Position numbers and translations under genes: made by a program. Below, piece by piece: positions 22,321-23,313 of a stretch of DNA of 23,313 nt (position 1 is the first letter of the stretch; every line of letters begins with the position of its first letter). This stretch comes from a virus: the IMG/VR virus record IMGVR_UViG_3300008050_000329, positions 1-23,313 of that record. The stretch is one strand, 5' to 3'. A model generated the notes under the pieces. It saw only the letters and a list, made by a program, of their open reading frames with translations. It had not been told where the DNA came from and ran no database searches.

Positions 22321-22662
22321 ATGACAAACGAAACTAAACTACAATGCCCACACTGTAAAAGAATTGCTACCGTGTATCACATGAATTGGGTAGCACTTGG
22401 GTGTGGCAGATTTATTGAAGGAAAAGTTAAAGACGGTTGCGGTGCAATGGTCGATAAGAAAGATTGGAAACAACAACAGAAAGGTAAAACGAAAATGAAA
22501 ATAGTAACAGAACAAGAACTCAAGCAACTAAACGAAGCGATGAACATAGGCATGAAATGGTTTATGGAAATGAAGATTTCAGTACCAGAAGAAGAACACC
22601 GAAAGTTTGATGATGCACATTGCAAGTTATTTGAAATAATAAATCAAAGAGAGGATGCGTAA
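22321..22662 (+). CDS. Zinc-ribbon-like small accessory protein
   Basis: This 113-residue protein has cysteines at 9, 12, 28 and 40 (CPHCKR, GCGRF, GCGAMV), a small zinc-ribbon-like N-terminus, followed by a helical acidic part MKIVTEQELKQLNEAMNI onward. AAGAAAGGATAAACAA supports the ATG at 22321; a GTG at 22285 lies inside the hairpin and is rejected. Methionine 59 (22495) has its own AAAGGTAAAACGAAA and could start a second 55-residue product consisting of the helical part alone. Function unknown. Confidence 0.68.
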   Translation: MTNETKLQCPHCKRIATVYHMNWVALGCGRFIEGKVKDGCGAMVDKKDWKQQQKGKTKMKIVTEQELKQLNEAMNIGMKWFMEMKISVPEEEHRKFDDAHCKLFEIINQREDA

Positions 22663-22829
22663 TGAGTAAAGCACTTAAAAAACAACGTAGGCAACATAAG
22701 GGTGGCATTGGAAACATGCACGGCTTGGGTGGTGACTTGGTAATTTACGAAGATGGCAAAGGTGAACACCGCAAGTCAACCAAGATTAGCAAACACAAAG
22801 ATGGTTACAAACAAAGGAAACGAAAATGA
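22662..22829 (+). CDS. Small basic protein
   Basis: This 55-residue, Lys/Arg/Gly/His-rich protein reads MSKALKKQRRQHKGGIGNMH, GLGGDLVIYEDGKGEHRKST and a basic end. It starts at a TAATG overlap with the previous gene and ends in an ATGA overlap with the next, so it is a coupled operon member too short for many gene finders. Its charge suggests nucleic-acid contact, but nothing specific is visible. Confidence 0.6.
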   Translation: MSKALKKQRRQHKGGIGNMHGLGGDLVIYEDGKGEHRKSTKISKHKDGYKQRKRK

Positions 22830-23008
22830 AAATGAAAAGTGAAAAAGAATATAGCAACTGGATTCAAGTGGCGTTGTGTTTAGGAACTGCATTGGCTTTG
22901 ATGTCTGTTGGCGAATTGCTTTGGTCATCGACCTGTGTAGTAATTGCATTTGGGTTTACTCTTGAAGAAACATACAAAAGAAGTAAAGGTAATAAGAATG
23001 GAAGGTAA
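22826..23008 (+). CDS. Small protein with two membrane segments
   Basis: This 60-residue protein has a charged N-terminus (MKMKSEKEYSNW), two hydrophobic stretches at about residues 13-32 and 34-45, and a basic C-terminal tail (YKRSKGNKNGR). It could form a membrane hairpin. Holins can look like this, but so can many small phage membrane proteins, and no lysis enzyme is seen nearby. ATGA coupling at the start; AAAGGAAACGAAA acts as ribosome site within the upstream gene. Confidence 0.62.
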   Translation: MKMKSEKEYSNWIQVALCLGTALALMSVGELLWSSTCVVIAFGFTLEETYKRSKGNKNGR

Positions 23009-23174
23009 AACAGATGAACAATACTTAATTGAACTTCGTGAAAAGTATGAACAACTAAAAAAGATTTCAATACTGGAAACAAAACGTGCTGATGATTGGG
23101 AAGAAAAATGTGAACTTCTAAGGCACAGCATGGTTTACATGACAATGTTTATGACTTATGATGACAGGAATTAA
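22998..23174 (+). CDS. Small coiled-coil protein
   Basis: This 58-residue protein reads MEGKTDEQYLIELREKYEQL, KKISILETKRADDWEEKCEL and a Met-rich end. It is a highly charged helix with heptad-like leucines, so a coiled coil is likely. The start at 22998 overlaps the preceding gene by 11 bases and has AAAGGTAATAAGA ahead. No family is recognised. Confidence 0.6.
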   Translation: MEGKTDEQYLIELREKYEQLKKISILETKRADDWEEKCELLRHSMVYMTMFMTYDDRN

Positions 23175-23198
23175 CCGTTCAAGTTCTTGTGGAAAAAA

Positions 23199-23211
23199 GT
23201 ACACGGTGTAC
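23199..23211. promoter_or_regulatory. Perfect palindrome GTACAC-G-GTGTAC
   Basis: A 13-bp inverted repeat with a single centre base lies in the short gap before the last gene. With one base in the middle it cannot fold as a full RNA hairpin, so a dimeric protein site on DNA is more likely than a terminator. No convincing promoter is seen beside it. Confidence 0.4.
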
Positions 23212-23245
23212 AGCAAGACAGAACACAAAGAAAGGTAGGTGCAAC

Positions 23246-23313
23246 ATGGCACTACGAGCGAAAGAACCGTCAGCGAGTGAAAGACGGTTGAAACTATTTA
23301 TGTTTGGTGATGC
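23246..23313 (+). CDS. Start of a gene cut by the window edge (possible ATPase)
   Basis: Only 22 complete codons are present: MALRAKEPSASERRLKLFMF followed by GD. AAAGAAAGGTAGGTGCAAC before the ATG supports the start. The string RLKLFMFGD looks like the strand that leads into a P-loop in phage AAA/RecA-like ATPases, but the P-loop itself would lie outside the window. Function is therefore a guess. Confidence 0.5.
   Translation, partial: MALRAKEPSASERRLKLFMFGD

Noticed and set aside
1-23313. Integrase, repressor, tRNA, CRISPR array or insertion sequence
   Set aside because: None was found on either strand, so temperate lifestyle cannot be judged from this window.

Overview
This window is one continuous piece of a tailed, HK97-type siphovirus genome, AT-rich by eye, with genes packed end to start. 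It carries no recognisable bacterial gene, integrase, repressor, tRNA or CRISPR array. The host cannot be read from the sequence. The beta-helix/DNRLRE adhesin-like tail proteins and a very Cys-rich virion-region protein suggest an environmental Gram-negative host, but that is a weak inference. The window starts just upstream of the small terminase gene and stops inside a new gene at the right edge.

Late (virion) block, + strand, 119-19250: small and large terminase, portal, prohead protease, major capsid protein, head-tail connector, head closure, gp10-like tail completion, tail terminator, tail tube, the two tail assembly chaperone frames joined by a programmed -1 frameshift, tape measure, then a run of unrecognised tail-region proteins (one with an acidic insert, one with 29 cysteines, one Cys-cluster protein), two beta-helix receptor-binding candidates, a metallophosphoesterase-like protein and a small acidic protein. 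Genes are mostly coupled by ATGA or TAATG overlaps, and where a Shine-Dalgarno is visible it is AGGAG-like.

The late block is interrupted. Between protease and capsid lie two tiny + strand membrane ORFs and a two-gene minus-strand island (4597-5605) with its own promoter. The capsid gene then has its own promoter and a 5' leader with two small hairpins.

Accessory, probably early, block: four minus-strand genes (19220-21047, including a HELVH metallopeptidase) diverge from a + strand operon (21315 to the right edge, beginning with an ArdC-like protein carrying HEEVH). The control region 21048-21314 holds a near-consensus promoter. Its 12-bp box GAATCGGTCGAT recurs in the promoter of the minus-strand island 15.6 kb away, and the two leaders have the same 38-nt architecture. 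Most accessory genes use a CGAAAGG-type ribosome site instead of AGGAG, so the phage seems to have separate transcription and translation signals for accessory and virion genes.
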